A stretch of DNA of 64,000 nt from Sanguinoderma infundibulare (taxonomy: Eukaryota > Basidiomycota > Agaricomycetes > Polyporales > Polyporaceae). The stretch is from the NCBI GenBank assembly GCA_032821775.1, contig JAVLRN010000002.1, positions 2,604,001-2,668,000 of the forward strand. The letters run 5' to 3'. The notes beneath the pieces are model-generated. The model saw only the letters and a list, made by a program, of their open reading frames with translations, was not told the origin of the DNA and ran no database searches. Position numbers and translations under genes: made by a program. Positions 1 to 13,627 of this stretch are shown here, piece by piece. Positions within the stretch are counted from its first letter, which is position 1. Every line of letters begins with the position of its first letter.

Positions 1-3000
1 TATGTGCCTAGGGCGGCCTCCTCGTCCACGGCGGACGCTGTGGGATGAATGAATTCGATCGCTCTCATGCAAATCCCTCCAAGAACCGGAGCCGTTCGAG
101 CTTAGTCGTCCTCTGCGACCCGTCCTCCGCCTCTCGGTTCGTCCCCGTGTCCCGGCTCTCCGTCGTTCTGATTGCTCTGCTCCCAGATACCATCGCTCTG
201 GCCAACGATCGTCGTGCAACGCGGACGCGTCAAGGTCGTCCTAACGACATTGCCCGCAAGTGGTTTTCCCCCCGGTCGTGTCTCAGGTCAGTCCAGCCAG
301 ATTCAACGGCGAGCTTCCGATCACCGATCAAACATACCGGCAACTTGCAAGGACGAACAGCCCCGCCCCCTCTCCTCCGTCATTCATCGCTGCATCTCGG
401 GGCTGGTCTGGACGCCTCGGATACTATGCCATAATCGTCATCATCCCTCCTTTGCTGGCACGCCCGGAGTCATGATGTTTCAGCCCTACTCGCAACATGG
501 GAAACCCCCTCCCGTGAATCAGCAACTCAGGGACCAGCCAGAGCTCTTTCTCTCCCGAACAGCAGATCGGGGGGTCCATCATCGTCCTGCGGCTGCCCCA
601 CAAGGTCCAACTTCTAATGCGCGCCATTGAGGCGCCTAGTTACCCGCTGCCCACATTAATATTTCCACCACCCCCACGTTCCGCGCAGGGCCGACCGGCG
701 AGACTGGCACTATCCGGCACTTTGCCGTCGCACTCGAGCTCCCAAATCCTCCCAAAAACCCCGCCACGCGTTTCCGAATGCGAAGACAGGAAGAGGACTG
801 GAGCCGGCGGAGGCAATTGGCCAGAGGAGCGGCGGAGGCAGCATTAATTGACTCATTGGGCTCCGATTCGCGCTGGCCTGCCTGTTGACGTCGAATCAGT
901 GTTATCACTGCTCCCGCACCCCTTCGTTCGCCTTCTCCGTTCTCGTTCCCGAAGCCATCCGAGACCCACGACCCGACGCGATCGTGGGCCCATCGCGCGC
1001 GCACCCGCGAAGGATCAGGTGCCGTACAATGCTGGCTGGCCGCGAACGGAATGAGAAGCGGTGTGCGGCGCTCCGGTAGCTTCTGCTCCGCCCATGCGTC
1101 GCGCTGCTGTGGTCGCTCGCACTCCGATGCGATTGGATGGATAGTGCGGGGACTCGAAGACTTCGCTCCGGCCGCTCCGGCCTCTTGCTTTCCAGACGCG
1201 CGCGCGGGGGCGCGCTCAACATTGCCCCTCCCGACACGACGTGTGTCGATTGTGGTCGGACACGGAGACTCTGTCGGGCGTTACGGAGGGCGCGAGGTCG
1301 ATAGTTCGAGGTACGCTCCATCGATGTCAACTGGAATTCGAAGAGAACGACGCCTGATTGGAGCCGGCGCGCACGATGGGCCGGGTCCGCTCAGCGGCCT
1401 GTACGTGTAAGAAGACGTCAGGTTCAAAGTTCGAGGCGAGTGCTCGTCCGACCCGTGTGCGGCTAGTGCGGACGCACGAATGGTGTTCGGGTTACATCAC
1501 TTGGCCAAGTCAGGCACTCTTTATGGTCCTCAGGTCTCAGTGCGTCTCGGACGACTTCGAATTGGACACTGTACCCGTGGACCTGTGTGCGCTCGCGAAT
1601 CTCCGTGAGCGTTGGACGAGCGCACAACCCGAGGAAAGGGCGGCGTTTTCGCACACCGGCGAGGCGCGTCAATGGGAGCCGCGCGCTCCGGGAGACTACA
1701 CTGTCAAGAGTGTCAGAACAGCCAGGGGCGTCAAGGTTCGATGCACGCAACGCAAGGTATAACCTCGCTTATCCGACCCATATTACTCACCCTCCCGCGC
1801 CAGGCAAGGCTGCCGACGTACATGGAACCGGTCTTGCCTTCTGTTGGGGATGTGCACGTCATGGGGTGACGACACCGTCCACGGACGCGGCCCTTGTCCA
1901 CTGCAGGAGCGCACGCGCGCGTCCTCGCCCTCGTACGTGGCTTTGGTCTATTTTGTGGTCAGGGCGTAGATGAGCGTCGCAACATGGAACTTTCAGGTTC
2001 CTGCCGAATACCAAGCCGCGTCCTTCGAGCTCACTGCCCTAACGGGCGCGTTCGAACCATGCGCAAGCGGCGAAGCAGTGCCAGTTAGAGTTGGCGGCTC
2101 GATGCTCGGCGTGTCTCGGTGGCACAGATGCAAGACGTTCGTTCCTGTGCGCGCGGCAGGCCTGGCAGGGGCATCGGATCGGGGCTGGATGCAAGGGGTC
2201 GAAGTCCGATTTCGCGCCTCCTGGGCCACCATTGCCCGTTGCTAGTTTCTGTCGAGCACGAAGCTTGCGCGAGCGGCTGCGGTGAACCCGAGTAGTGACG
2301 GGGCGCAAAGCCTGATGGTCGGGAACGCGCAGGGACGCGGATCGCGCCCGAGAGCACGGCGCGGCGATCAAGTGGAGCAGAGCCTATCCAGGACGTGGTC
2401 CCGGTAGCATTTCGTCGACCGACATGCCATCCCGCATGTGGTTTAGGATGGCGGTCAGGACGCGGGTGCAATCTCAAATCTCGCCGTGGTACGCAATATG
2501 CCCATCGGAGGCTGGAAGACCGGAATGAGATTTTTGTGTTCAGAAGGCAGAGGGCATCTTCTGGACGCTCGTGGTCTGCATCCGGAAGCCTGCTAATGGA
2601 ACATCGAATTTCTGCTCTAGATCGGGAAGCTGGTTGCCCTGTTGGATGAACCGTTGGCGACGCGGTTTGCCGCCAGATGTAGAAGGTCTCTTTGAAGAAC
2701 ATGGCGACTCGGATGGTTACCACCTTCCGACAACATTGTGTTCTTGTTTCTTCATGTGCCTCCGGCCGTATTCAACAGTATCAATCAGCAGACGGTGTCG
2801 GAGAATGGTGAGTGCTTTTCCCTATTCACCCTGAGCCTTGACCGTATCACGTCTCTGAAAACACCGCGGTCCGATGGCGCAATGATAGGTGTCGTCACCT
2901 GAGCCCCGAGGTCAACAACAGCATGAGGTATGCGTATCGAGCGCCTTGCGTCCGCGAACATGCGTCAACTCTTTTGGTCGGTTTCAACGGCACGACCACG

Positions 3001-6000
3001 ACCCACGAATTTTAGAGGGTGGGGATCGCGGATACCTCAAATGAGATGCTTCCATCTAGGTTGTCCACAACGGGTCCACAGCGAGCTGTGCGATATCCCC
3101 ATCCAAGAATGCTCCGGTAAGTTTATGCGTCTCATTCTCCAGCAGAGGTGCTCGCTCATTGTGCTCATGCAGGTGACAGGGTGGTGGTAGTGAGGCATCC
3201 CATCGGGGTCGCCCGCCTGCTCGAGAACGCGTGGCTACAGCGGCCATTGTCTGAACCCACGCCGCCACCTGCATGCGCTTGACTGACGCGATCATGGTTC
3301 CAACTGCACTCGGCGCCTTCCTCTTCAGAGGCCGCGCGCGGGGAATGCTCAGCGTTCGCGCCTCGGGCCTCAGGCCTAGGTGGCATGTGGAGAGGGATGG
3401 CCCGCGGGGAACCGGACGTCCTGGAAGCCAAGCGTCCCATCGAGACGTGGCGTTGGTCGCTGGCCGGTGGATGGTTCAACGACTGCAATGCCGAAGACGG
3501 CCTGGGTCGTTTTACGTCTTCCCGGCACCACACTCGAGGCGCGGGCTCAGGCTGTTTCGTGGCTGCCCTCTGCCTCTCCCCGTCAGAGTCCACTTCTGCC
3601 CGGGATGGTTCCTGTGGTGATCCGCGTCTTATCGGCTAATAGGAGGAGCGGCTATGAATAGGCTTCTGGGAGAGAACTAGGGAACGAGCGACACCTCGAG
3701 CAATACGGTTCAATGGGGATTACCTCGCGTTCTGGTCAGGACGAGGGGAAAACCGTTTGGGCGTTCTCATGGGATGGAGACACGCTGCGGGTGCTGGAAG
3801 GGCTTGGCTTCTGTCAGCTGCCGAGGCGAAGGCTTCTCAGGTCATGTCCCAATGGTGCCCAGCGGATAGACTCTGTGCACCCGTAGATCGTCCCCAATCA
3901 TCCTTGATCATCCTCAAACCCGGCAGTTTTCTTTGGAAATCCCGCCATCCTGTTGGGTCCCGCCGGCAATCCAACCACGTCGGCTGTCGTTCAAGTTCGG
4001 CGCGCTGTCGGTACGCGTCCAGTCCCTCACGCAGCTTTACATAGACACGCTGCTTACCCGAGATCCATAGGCATCTTCTGGGAACGTGCCTTGGGACCAC
4101 TCTGTCGGCACGCTTCATGCGGGACGTCGCTCCCGAGAACTCAGGCGGGGCGCTACTAGCTCGGGCCCAGACCGGAGACGAGATATCTGAACGCAGGCAG
4201 GGGACGAGCTGAGGTATCATGGAACCTGCATGCCGGCGCATCGAACGGCAGCCTATTCAATCGCTCGCTGTCTTGGTTCCGTGCCCACATCGTTCGATGC
4301 CACCCCAGGAGACGGCTCATCGCTGTGCCAGAGTCCGACGTATCTTCCCGTGACCGATCTCCATGATTCTGGTCTTGTGGTTTGCGGCTGTTCGACAGCA
4401 CCCTGTTCACGGGCGCAATCTCTGGCTTCGACGCACCACAGCATCGTCGCTGTTGCCTCGTGGCACCTAAATACAGGCGTTCCGCGGGCCGGCAGGCAAG
4501 AAGCTGCGCACATCGGAAACCGACACTCTCGCCAGCGCGATCTCGTCCACTTCCATCCGTTCGTTCGCGGTGTCGTCGGGCGGGCTCGCCGCTCGCCGAG
4601 TCAGAGCTGGCCGGCGACGAGCCTTCGACCGCTTCGACGCTCGACCCGCTCCCCGAGCACCATCCGGAAGCGGGCGGCACTCAAGGTTTCAGGTTGTACA
4701 TCATTCTCCCGCGGTCCCTGCTCGCATCTTAGCTCGCGGAATTTCTCTATTACAGGCTAGTGCTTGGGACTCCGACGGGGGCCGCTCTATTGTCAAGTCC
4801 GTTTTCGTGCATCACATATTCACGGTTTTGGTTTGGCGAGGCGAGCGTTGACGTGGAGCATATGGAAGCATCCTTGAATGTTCGACAGGGTTTCGTCGAG
4901 CATAACCTTGGCCTTGGTCGCTTGCTTCTGCCGACTCGGACTCGGATGACATTCAGCTGTGTCACGTTTCTCCAAATTTTAATATTCGACACGATAGCTA
5001 CCTTTCCAAAGGATGTCTATCGAACTAAGTGCGGTTGAATCGTACGTCTTGCCTCGCACCAGAGTGTATGTTCGAGTATCCTTTAAGCACCGGGCCCACA
5101 GTGTTCCACGAGAGTTACCTAATGAAGATGAGCGCCTAACATACAATCCTAGCGTCGACAGTACTACCACTATAGTAATTGTAAGTGTTGCCCACTCTCC
5201 ACCATCTCCCGCCTAGGCAAACATCCCAAATGTGGAGTTCTCAAAGGCAATGCACGGCCATAGTACGCTCCTCCACTTTACCCAGATCATGCGTACGGTT
5301 GCCATCCCCACGCCGCCGGCAGGCCCGGGTCTGACAGACGGTTCTGCTCGAGTCACTAGCACCGGTACGCCATATTCCATCTCATCTACCGCGCTTTTTG
5401 TGGCTGAACGCAAGACAGCAAGCTTCAATTACTCCATTCACATGGCTGCGCCCGTCGAGTGTGGTCCCACCCCGCTGTTCTGATAACTTGAACTTAGATC
5501 AGCCTTTGTCTCCGAGGCGTCCACTTTCTTCAGCCGGATCTGCGACTTCCGACGTATTTGGGGTCCAAACCACCACGCCATGGTTCCGTGAATCCTATGC
5601 TCCTCGTTGGATGGCGAGCATTGGCTGGGACCGCCGTCGACGTTACAAGGGTCATCAAAGATAGCGGACGGGCCTTGTGCCTCCTCGCCATGAGTCGTTG
5701 GTTCGCAGTGCTGCGGCTATACATCCCTGCATCACCTGGAAGCCGGAAGCCACCGGTCTTCAAACGCACAACGTACGCAACCACATTAGGGTGAACTGGC
5801 ACCATCTCTTGCATTCTCCACGTTCGCATCCCTTTCTATCGGAAGCATGCGCCAGCGCGTGCGTCGCCAGGAGGCGGAGTTGGTTCCTGGCCGGTGAGTG
5901 GGTGGCACATCGCAGTCTACGAAGAAAGCCTGTCGAACTCTTTTTCAGCAGTGCGTATGCCCAGGTGCGCGATCCTCGATCACCGAAGACGATGGACCGG

Positions 6001-9000
6001 ACAGCTCATTCCGGGGTCGCATCGGAGAACGGCGGTGACACCAACACGGCCTGCGCCACCTGTCGGGACGTCCAATGACTCATGTCGTCACCCCGTTCTA
6101 GATCTTTCATTCTCTCAACGGCATCCGTTCGCGTTCCTGAGATCTGGGGTCGCTGCCCTTATCGCTGACGGCTCACTAGGTATGTGGTCTGCCCTCGTAT
6201 CGAGGTTTCTAAGACCGACTAACCGTAGCGAAAGATATACCCGCGGACCAAGTATGCGATCTTTTGGAAGTCGACTATCCAAGCGCGCCGGGAATTCCCT
6301 AAAAGGAGTCGACATCTATTGGCCGCGTTCAGAGGTTGTGTCTGCGTTCCGCGGACGAAGGTAGATCGACGTGGCATAATTTTCCTTGGCATGTTCGACT
6401 TAGGCACCCAGGACGAAGCGAATCGATCTCATGACTCACCGAATTGGGGCGAGGTGAACGGGCTGGTGATCGTCGTGGGGCATGCGCTGCCTCGAGAGGG
6501 ATTAGGCATCTATCAGCCCCCGGCTCCATACGCTCGACCGCCCCTCGACTAGCAGCTATGGATGCAAGTCGCAGCTACGAACTCAGTCGACAACACAAAT
6601 CTGGTCTGTGTGGAACACCCGCATGGAGTGGCTTTGCGGTACGTGCTAGACTGTGTTCGCTATACGTTTAGTAACTTACTGATAGCCTGGAGACTGACTA
6701 TCGCAGCGCGCAATGGTGCGTTACCGTCGCGCTCTAGCAGGGCCCTTCCCGCAACGAACTACCACCTGTAGATGCTTTACGTCTCCGTCTCACTTCTGCC
6801 GTCACTCCTCTGCCATTTGTCTGCACTGTCGTCGTTCATCTGTCCCCTGCAGCCCACTCGTCAGATCCGAGTACCTCGGTTTGTGTTTCCATCTGGGTGC
6901 TACCCTCTAGCCTGACCAAGTGGCAAAACAAGACTTGGTAGGTGTATGTATTCACCGCATAGATCTCCACCCACTGGCATCCTTTCGGGCGTTGAAAAAC
7001 ATAAGTTGTGTGAGTTACGACAACCAATAGCATTGTCTCCCCATTTAGGTGCCATGCGCCAGAGGCGTCTGGTTTGCATGACCGCGAGGCGGTGGTCAAC
7101 TCCATGATGATACTTTTTCAGACAACGTGAAGGAAGTTCTGAACTCCTCGCTCGTGCTGAGCAAATCCCGTCTGGCGGAACTTGTAAACCTAACCGGAAA
7201 GAGCAGAGAGCCGAGCTCGAGGTGACTGATATCGGCCGCTGGCATCTGAGGCTGCTTACGCTACAACTGCGCGCGAACGTCCGTTATTTCCGTATTAGAC
7301 GAAGATCATTCAATGGATTTTATGTTCGTCGCAGGCCTTGAAACCACTACCCGCGGCCGAATATCGGAGGCAAGTACTGTTCTCTTGCCAAATGCACTGC
7401 GGATTCCAGTCCCGTCAGCACCCTCCTCATGCTTTTACAACCCCTACAACACAAGGTAGCGTTAGCGGTACATCATTCGTCGTCATCAGCGACGTCTACA
7501 TCCGATATACGATATCACTTTGCGGTGCCTTCGCACGGATTCGAGCAGGTGGACCGTGCACTATCATTTTAATTACCCAGATATCCTAGCCCGAGCCCGA
7601 AAACCAAACATCGTCTGGATCAGCATCACGCTGGAGGATTAGTTGCCCAGTGTCTTCGCAACGCATAGACAATACCTTATAACGGCCCGGGCCACGCAAA
7701 ATAACAGCCCCATTACGTTTCAAAGCCTAACGTCAGTACAGAACATATATTCGGGAATCCACCAGCTAGATGGATATGGACACGATCCTCGTTATAATAG
7801 GCACCAACAGTCGCTGGTAGTTATGGGTGCACCAACGAAGAACAGAGCCTCTTCTCCTTCGAGTCGCGATCCGTCCCACTCAGCATCCTATGCTTTCTGG
7901 CGACAGGAAAATCGATTAAACGGACAAGGCCACATTCGCAAATGCATGACGTACGTTTTATGACCGTGGTTGTACTTTCGCATTCCCAGTATGTGGTACA
8001 ACCTGAGGCCTGAGGTCTGAGGATGCTCAGGCCGCTCGAGCTTGCGGGCGGGAAAAGCCGCTCGGGGTGTTCCAGGCCAATGTTTGGTCATATTTGCCTT
8101 CGGTCGCACGCACTGCCGGTGGCACTCACCAGGAGGCAGGCTTGCCACCAGCTTGCAATTCAACTCGCAACTGGAATCTGACTTGAGTGCATCTATTACC
8201 CCCTTTTCTGTGAATTTCTAACGCTCTTACGTACCCGTGTTTTATATCGCTCATTGCTTGGAAGTGCTTTGCTGGTGGTCCAAGGTGCAAGACATCTGAA
8301 TCAAGGAATCGTCTCTTGGTGACCAAACTTCGAGAGCTCGCAATGTCGTCGGACGCCCTGTGAATATAGCACCGGCTTGTTACACGGTATGGCCTAGACG
8401 TATGCCACGACTGGTATCTCATGCCCATATTCAGATTGCACGCGGTTAAGCTCCTAATAAGGACAGCAAATTCGATGGGCGGTTCCTGCGGTGACTCCCC
8501 AGCCATATGCAAAGTCAAAACATCATCACTAAACCGGAATCACACAGGACTGTGGAAATTTGCCGCGCGAAGTGATGCTTGTGACTTTTCGGACCGGAAC
8601 TATTGAGACGGATATTTGCTCAGGTGACTATGTGCCCCGTCCATTGGCCGATTGGAAGGAGAGCCGCTTACTTGCCCGGGCCCTATCATAGAGGACCTTT
8701 GGTCATGGAAACCACAAGAAGTTTGCTGTCTCACGGAGATCATTCATTTTCTGCTGCGGAACGGCATGGCTTGTCCCCCAAACCACATCTAATGCAAGAA
8801 CACCTTCCGCAACCTTTACCTGTCCGGGACCCTTGAACGCTTTCTCTCCTAGGTGTGTCACACCTTACCGTGTCCCGGAACTCAGAAGTGAGTTCTCGTA
8901 CGATGGCTTTGACTCCTTCCATAGAACTGCTGATGCTTAGAATTCCAAATCCCCTGACGGTGGAAAGGAGAAGCATGGAACGTATCGAGTTCACCCCGAT

Positions 9001-12000
9001 TTCAAGGGATCTCTACCTGGGTATCACGGTCCGCAGCATCGGAGCTATGATGTCGCCGTGATAGAGCGCGATGGAACTTGTGTCTTCCCGCCGATGACGC
9101 ACCAATAACTCTATGGCGGCAAGTACTCCACGAGTCCCAGTACGTGCCAATACCACTCCGCATCAGAGTTATATATTTGACATTGCTGGCATACCGGATC
9201 CTAGAAACACGATGCTGAGACACACCTCTCAGAGCAGCGACTAGTCAGACCTCAACTGCGTCTATCCGCAACGCAATCAACATATCTTTTGTGTCCATCC
9301 TCTATGGACATCCTACTCGCGTAAGTTCATCCAAGCGGTCTTTTGTCGCCGCACAGAGGCATCTTACAGTGTATTCATGGCAGTCTGCGCATTTCTGGAC
9401 GTTTGAAGATTGCGTGAGCGGTACACATGCAGGCGTTCGATAGTCCGTAACGCTCTGCCTTGGCTTATTGGATGGTTCCATTGCATGGTTGGCAACGAGA
9501 CATCTCATGACCCTTTTGCCTGGCAGGGGAGCGAGAATTGTGCTCGAGCCTGGTGTCTCGGTGATGTTCGCCGGCGCAAAACCGTCGCTCAAACGTAAGA
9601 AGCATGTGCCCACTGAGCCGAAGGCGCCTCCTCGGTGCTATCTGTACCTTTACTACTTTCAGATAGTGAGTCTTTGCATCTTTATTGCATGGTTATGATG
9701 TATACTTATATCTGACACCCGCATTGTGGGACTCTTCAATTCGCTATCGAGCTCAGTTTCCGCCGCGCCATCCGGTGTCCGTTTTTACGGTGTTGGCTGG
9801 TCTTTGGGTTCGTGATGAAGGTTCGACATGGTTAAGCGCAAGCCAACCTCTAGGCGATCGCCACCTGCGGGAAGCAGCGCATGCGACGGAAATGAGGCTG
9901 TTTGCTTCCACACGGACCGCTCATATTGCAAGTAGGACCCAGCGCATCGCCCAAGAACCGGCGCCTCGGATGAACACAACAGTCGGGCTTTCATTGGCAT
10001 CGTGCTCACACAACTGGAAGACTCCTGTCAAAATGCGCAGCCGTATCGATGTAGGGTCGGGCCATCATGCGACTGGTGACTCTTCGGGAGAGGACCAGGA
10101 CGCGCATGGCGTTCCAATGGCAATGACGCCTGGTAAACGGGTCTGGTGCTTCATTCATTAGTTATTTAGCCTCTGCCATTGACTCTAACACCTTTCGATT
10201 GTAGGGCCTCTAGGAGCGCGTCGTGCTCAACAAGCAAGTTGTGCCATGGCTCCCGGACCGCGACGCCATTGCTTGCAACAAGGTCATAACTGTTCAGCGC
10301 GTCAGGCAAGATCTATACTTGAAGCCTTTGAAGTTCGCCTCGATAGGTACCGCAAATCGCTTCGCCACGTTCGAAGCGGCCGAAGGAGCGCTCGCTCGGC
10401 AGCAATCCGTCGCAACACTGAACAGACAATGTTCCCTACAACATATATTTGTGTGTATGGCAGGAACCCCTGGTATGGGGGTAGCCATTCGGTCCGGGAA
10501 GCCAGGTACATGAATCCGGTGCGTACTAATAGGAGTTGGTAAGAGACACGTGTCAAGCTGCGCCGTGCAGCTACCACCATCCTTCAACCACAACGGTTCC
10601 GGGACATCATTTGGTGTATCCCCCGATCTTGCAGGTGGATACCCTATGCCCTCTTCTGCATTTCACCCCAGCAAAAAGGCAAAACTGTCGTGTTAAGTTG
10701 AGAGGCCTACCATATCCTCTGATGGTACGTTCCTTGAAAATTTAGCCAGAACCTTCTTTGACTTTAAATCCCGCACCGGAATTCACCTCGTGGTGTACCC
10801 AGGTACTCCTCTATAATCCTCACGATCCTTGGCGCTGAGCGCCCAATGCCAACCCAGTTACGTGTGCGTATATCCCGGCGCATCTCTGTGCGTTGAGGCG
10901 CTTTTCGTGCGCTTACTTAGAGGAATTTTCCAGCACCGAAGTAGCTCCAGTCGTGCGGGTAACCGCATTGTCGCTCGACCACCGAGGCTTTGACTGGCGC
11001 TCCGAGATTCCCCACGTTCCTCACATGATGGGAAGCGACGAGTGAGGTCATCTACTCGTATCTCGAATGTCCGAGCAAGTGTCATTAAATCAAGCCTTAC
11101 AGCGCATTCTCATACACCTTGCTCTTGCTGGCGCGACGTTATCCAAGCATCGATGATCATTTCATCCCCTACGCAGGCGTTATCAATCCAAACAATGTGG
11201 TCGGTCCGCTTTCTTCACCATTTTGCAAATTGACGTGACTGACGTGCCGTAGTATGGAAATTGTCCCTGGAAGGCGACACCCGAAATTGGCGTAGATGGC
11301 GGTTTTCACTGCACTCGGTTCGGACGTTTTATCAAGCCGCACTGGTAACGGACGAGATGTGCCTGCGGTGGCGCCGATCACACTATGGTGGACACTCGGT
11401 GCGTATTCCAGGTGTTGAGTATCGCTCATTTTCGGGCCGGCACCGACATTGCGTGCACTGTAGCACTGTGGATCTGCGGATAAGACACCTGCATGGTATT
11501 GAATGTCATAGAAGTACGGTCGGCCACCGAGTTACATCCGAAGAACCTCGGAACGATTTTGGTATCGTGCCGATCGTAATATCTCCCGGTGACTATTTAA
11601 TGACCATGGTCCGAGGCAATTCTCTGAACTTTGTTTGCACTTAATTCTGATGCTAATCTTGACAGATCTTTTGCTGCTGAGATATATGAGGGTCCCACAC
11701 GGAAGACAAATCTAGACAGCAAGGTAGGGTTTCTCTCCACTATTGGGGGCCTCGTGGTGTTCATTAACGCTGCCGTGACCCCTTCTTGACCACAATGCGT
11801 GCGGTCGCATTGACATGGACTTCTATCTCCTGCCGTCTAGACTTCAAGGAGCGGTCACTAAGCAATCCGACACCCGCTTAGTCTGATCGAACGACTGCGC
11901 GTTGAATGAGCTCATGCTCACCGCCTGACCTCCGATAACGGAGAGTGAGCCGAACACAAGCATCATCGCTTCGAAATCCTAAGACCCCCCAACACTGCCT

Positions 12001-12050
12001 TGAGAACGTGACACCTGGCCTACTCGGGAGCGCTCTCACTTGCGCTATAT
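1..12050. other. Gene-poor 12-kb stretch, no supported gene
   Basis: I could not assemble a convincing gene here. Open frames are short, overlap on both strands and match no family I recognise. Many start with non-ATG codons, and I could not chain them by splice signals. The density differs sharply from the rest of the window. It may be decayed repeat or transposon DNA, but I did not recognise reverse transcriptase, integrase, transposase or terminal repeats by eye. Small spliced or fast-evolving genes could have been missed. Confidence 0.6.
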
Positions 12051-12108
12051 TACGGTAAACAAAGGTCCGTCCAAACTGCACTCCCCCCTTCGTCTTTCAT
12101 ACTGCGCA

Positions 12109-13303
12109 ATGCGCTCTCCTTTACCTCCGAGCATCGTTAAGGTCATCATCGCCTTCGTCGACGATCGTCCGACGCTCTACTGCTGCGCCCTTGCTTGCCG
12201 TGGCCTGCTCCAGGCCAGTCGTCTAAACCTTCTCTACGACGTTTCCATGAGTCCCGCCAAGTTCAGCCATTTGGCGAGTATGGACAGCATCGAATTTCTT
12301 GCTCCTTACTTTTATTCATTACAGCTATGCGATGACGAGAAGCAGCCGTGGATTCACGCGTTCTTTGACAGATTCTCCTTTATTCTCTTACATCTCCGCT
12401 ACCTCGTTTTGATACACCTGCAAGGAAATAGGCATCCTGTGGTCCCTAGCGACCGCGCTCCCCAACATCGTTACACCTCACTCAGGACGTTAACAATATC
12501 GAGCGGTACATTCCATTCTTTCGCGCACTTTCAAAACCTAGTGTACGCGTTTCCTCAAGTATCCAGACTTATGGTGGAAGGGGTCGAGTGGAGTTCGTCT
12601 TGTTCTACTTCCACAAGGACCGAGTCTCAAGGGCCGCTCCTTGAGCAGCTCTGGTTCAACTCGCGCAACGACGGCGAAGTGACGACCCTCGTTAACTGGA
12701 TCCTACGCACGTCATCCGCTCACAGCATTCGCGACCTTAATCTTGGCAGCAGAGGCGTTCAAAGCGGACGAGACTTGCCTGCAGTCCAGAAGCTGGTGAA
12801 AAGCCTGGGTCCGTCTCTGGAATACTTCGAGGTTTCACTTCGCCATTGGAGTCAAAGTAAGTTCCCGCCTTGAAGCTGCTAGATGGACCTAATTTCCGAT
12901 CTGCTTCGTAGGTGATGGGATGGATTTGTCACGGAACACGTGTTTGCGGAGCTTGTACGTCAGAGATGTTGCCTCTGGGTCTTGGGAGAACTTCCTGCTC
13001 TTGCTGGATCAGAGAATCTCCCCTGCGGCGCTCACACGTCTCTCGCTCGACCTCCATATCCCCACTCTGGAGGATTTCCAGGCTTGTCGGGCTTCCTTCC
13101 AGGCTGGACTGGACGACATCTTTGGGCGAAGTGACTTCTCACGGCTGGAAGCGTTCACTGTCTGGTTACGCGCGGCTCCTCCCTCTATGACGCCTCTGGA
13201 GCTGGTCAATACCGTGGAGCTCTGCATGCCTATGCTTCCGTCTGGTTGCCTCTGTCAAGTCAAGCCGTGGTGGGATCTGGGCTTGGGCGGGCGCTCACCC
13301 TGA
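12109..13303 (+). CDS. F-box/LRR-like protein
   Basis: Two exons, 12109-12856 and 12912-13303, predict 379 aa. The 55-nt intron has a GTAAGT donor and TAG acceptor and keeps phase. The start is the ATG at 12109: the N-terminus (MRSPLPPSIVKVIIAFVDDR, then LYCCALACRGLLQASR) resembles the degenerate F-box of agaricomycete F-box/LRR proteins. The rest is rich in Leu at LRR-like spacing (for example SLRTLTISSGTF and ALTRLSLDLHIPTLEDF). F-box proteins usually bridge SKP1 of an SCF ubiquitin ligase to a substrate; the substrate here is unknown. The last ~15 residues are uncertain because another 3' intron could change them. Confidence 0.68.
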
Positions 13304-13627
13304 CCCCCTTGAACACAATCCTTCGTGCGTCTCGGCTTCGTCTTGTAGGCCCAAGTTCCGCATCCTTCTACGACTCTGTCGTCACGCAAACAAGCACGAC
13401 GATTTTTTCTTCCTTTTATCTTCCATGGCGCGAATCTGTCAACCATCCGACTACATTCACATGTGCGCAGTTACGAAGATCCGCGCATCTACTCTGTGAG
13501 TTGCTACATGGACCCACTGCCCACCACTGACTGACGCATTCTCGGTAGACGTTACACCACTATTTATCCGTACCATTCATACTTTCCTGCCATTTAATAC
13601 CTCCGTCCCGTGCGCCATCGGAAACGA
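13304..13627. other. Intergenic, convergent 3' ends
   Basis: This 324-nt stretch lies between the stop codons of the plus-strand F-box gene and the minus-strand M28 peptidase. I see no gene in it; it should hold both 3' UTRs. Confidence 0.6.

Noticed and set aside
905..1330. Open frame of 141 codons on the minus strand
   Set aside because: It overlaps frames of similar length on the other strand, has low-complexity Arg/Ser composition and no family resemblance; typical of GC-rich noncoding DNA.
2085..2723. Open frame of 212 codons on the minus strand
   Set aside because: Arg/Pro-rich with no domain, and no splice partners or homologue known to me. Length alone is not enough in GC-rich DNA.
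8740..8994. Minus-strand frame with a protein-like stretch (SSMEGVKAIVRELTSEFRDT)
   Set aside because: Could be a gene remnant, but no family could be named and neighbouring frames do not continue it.
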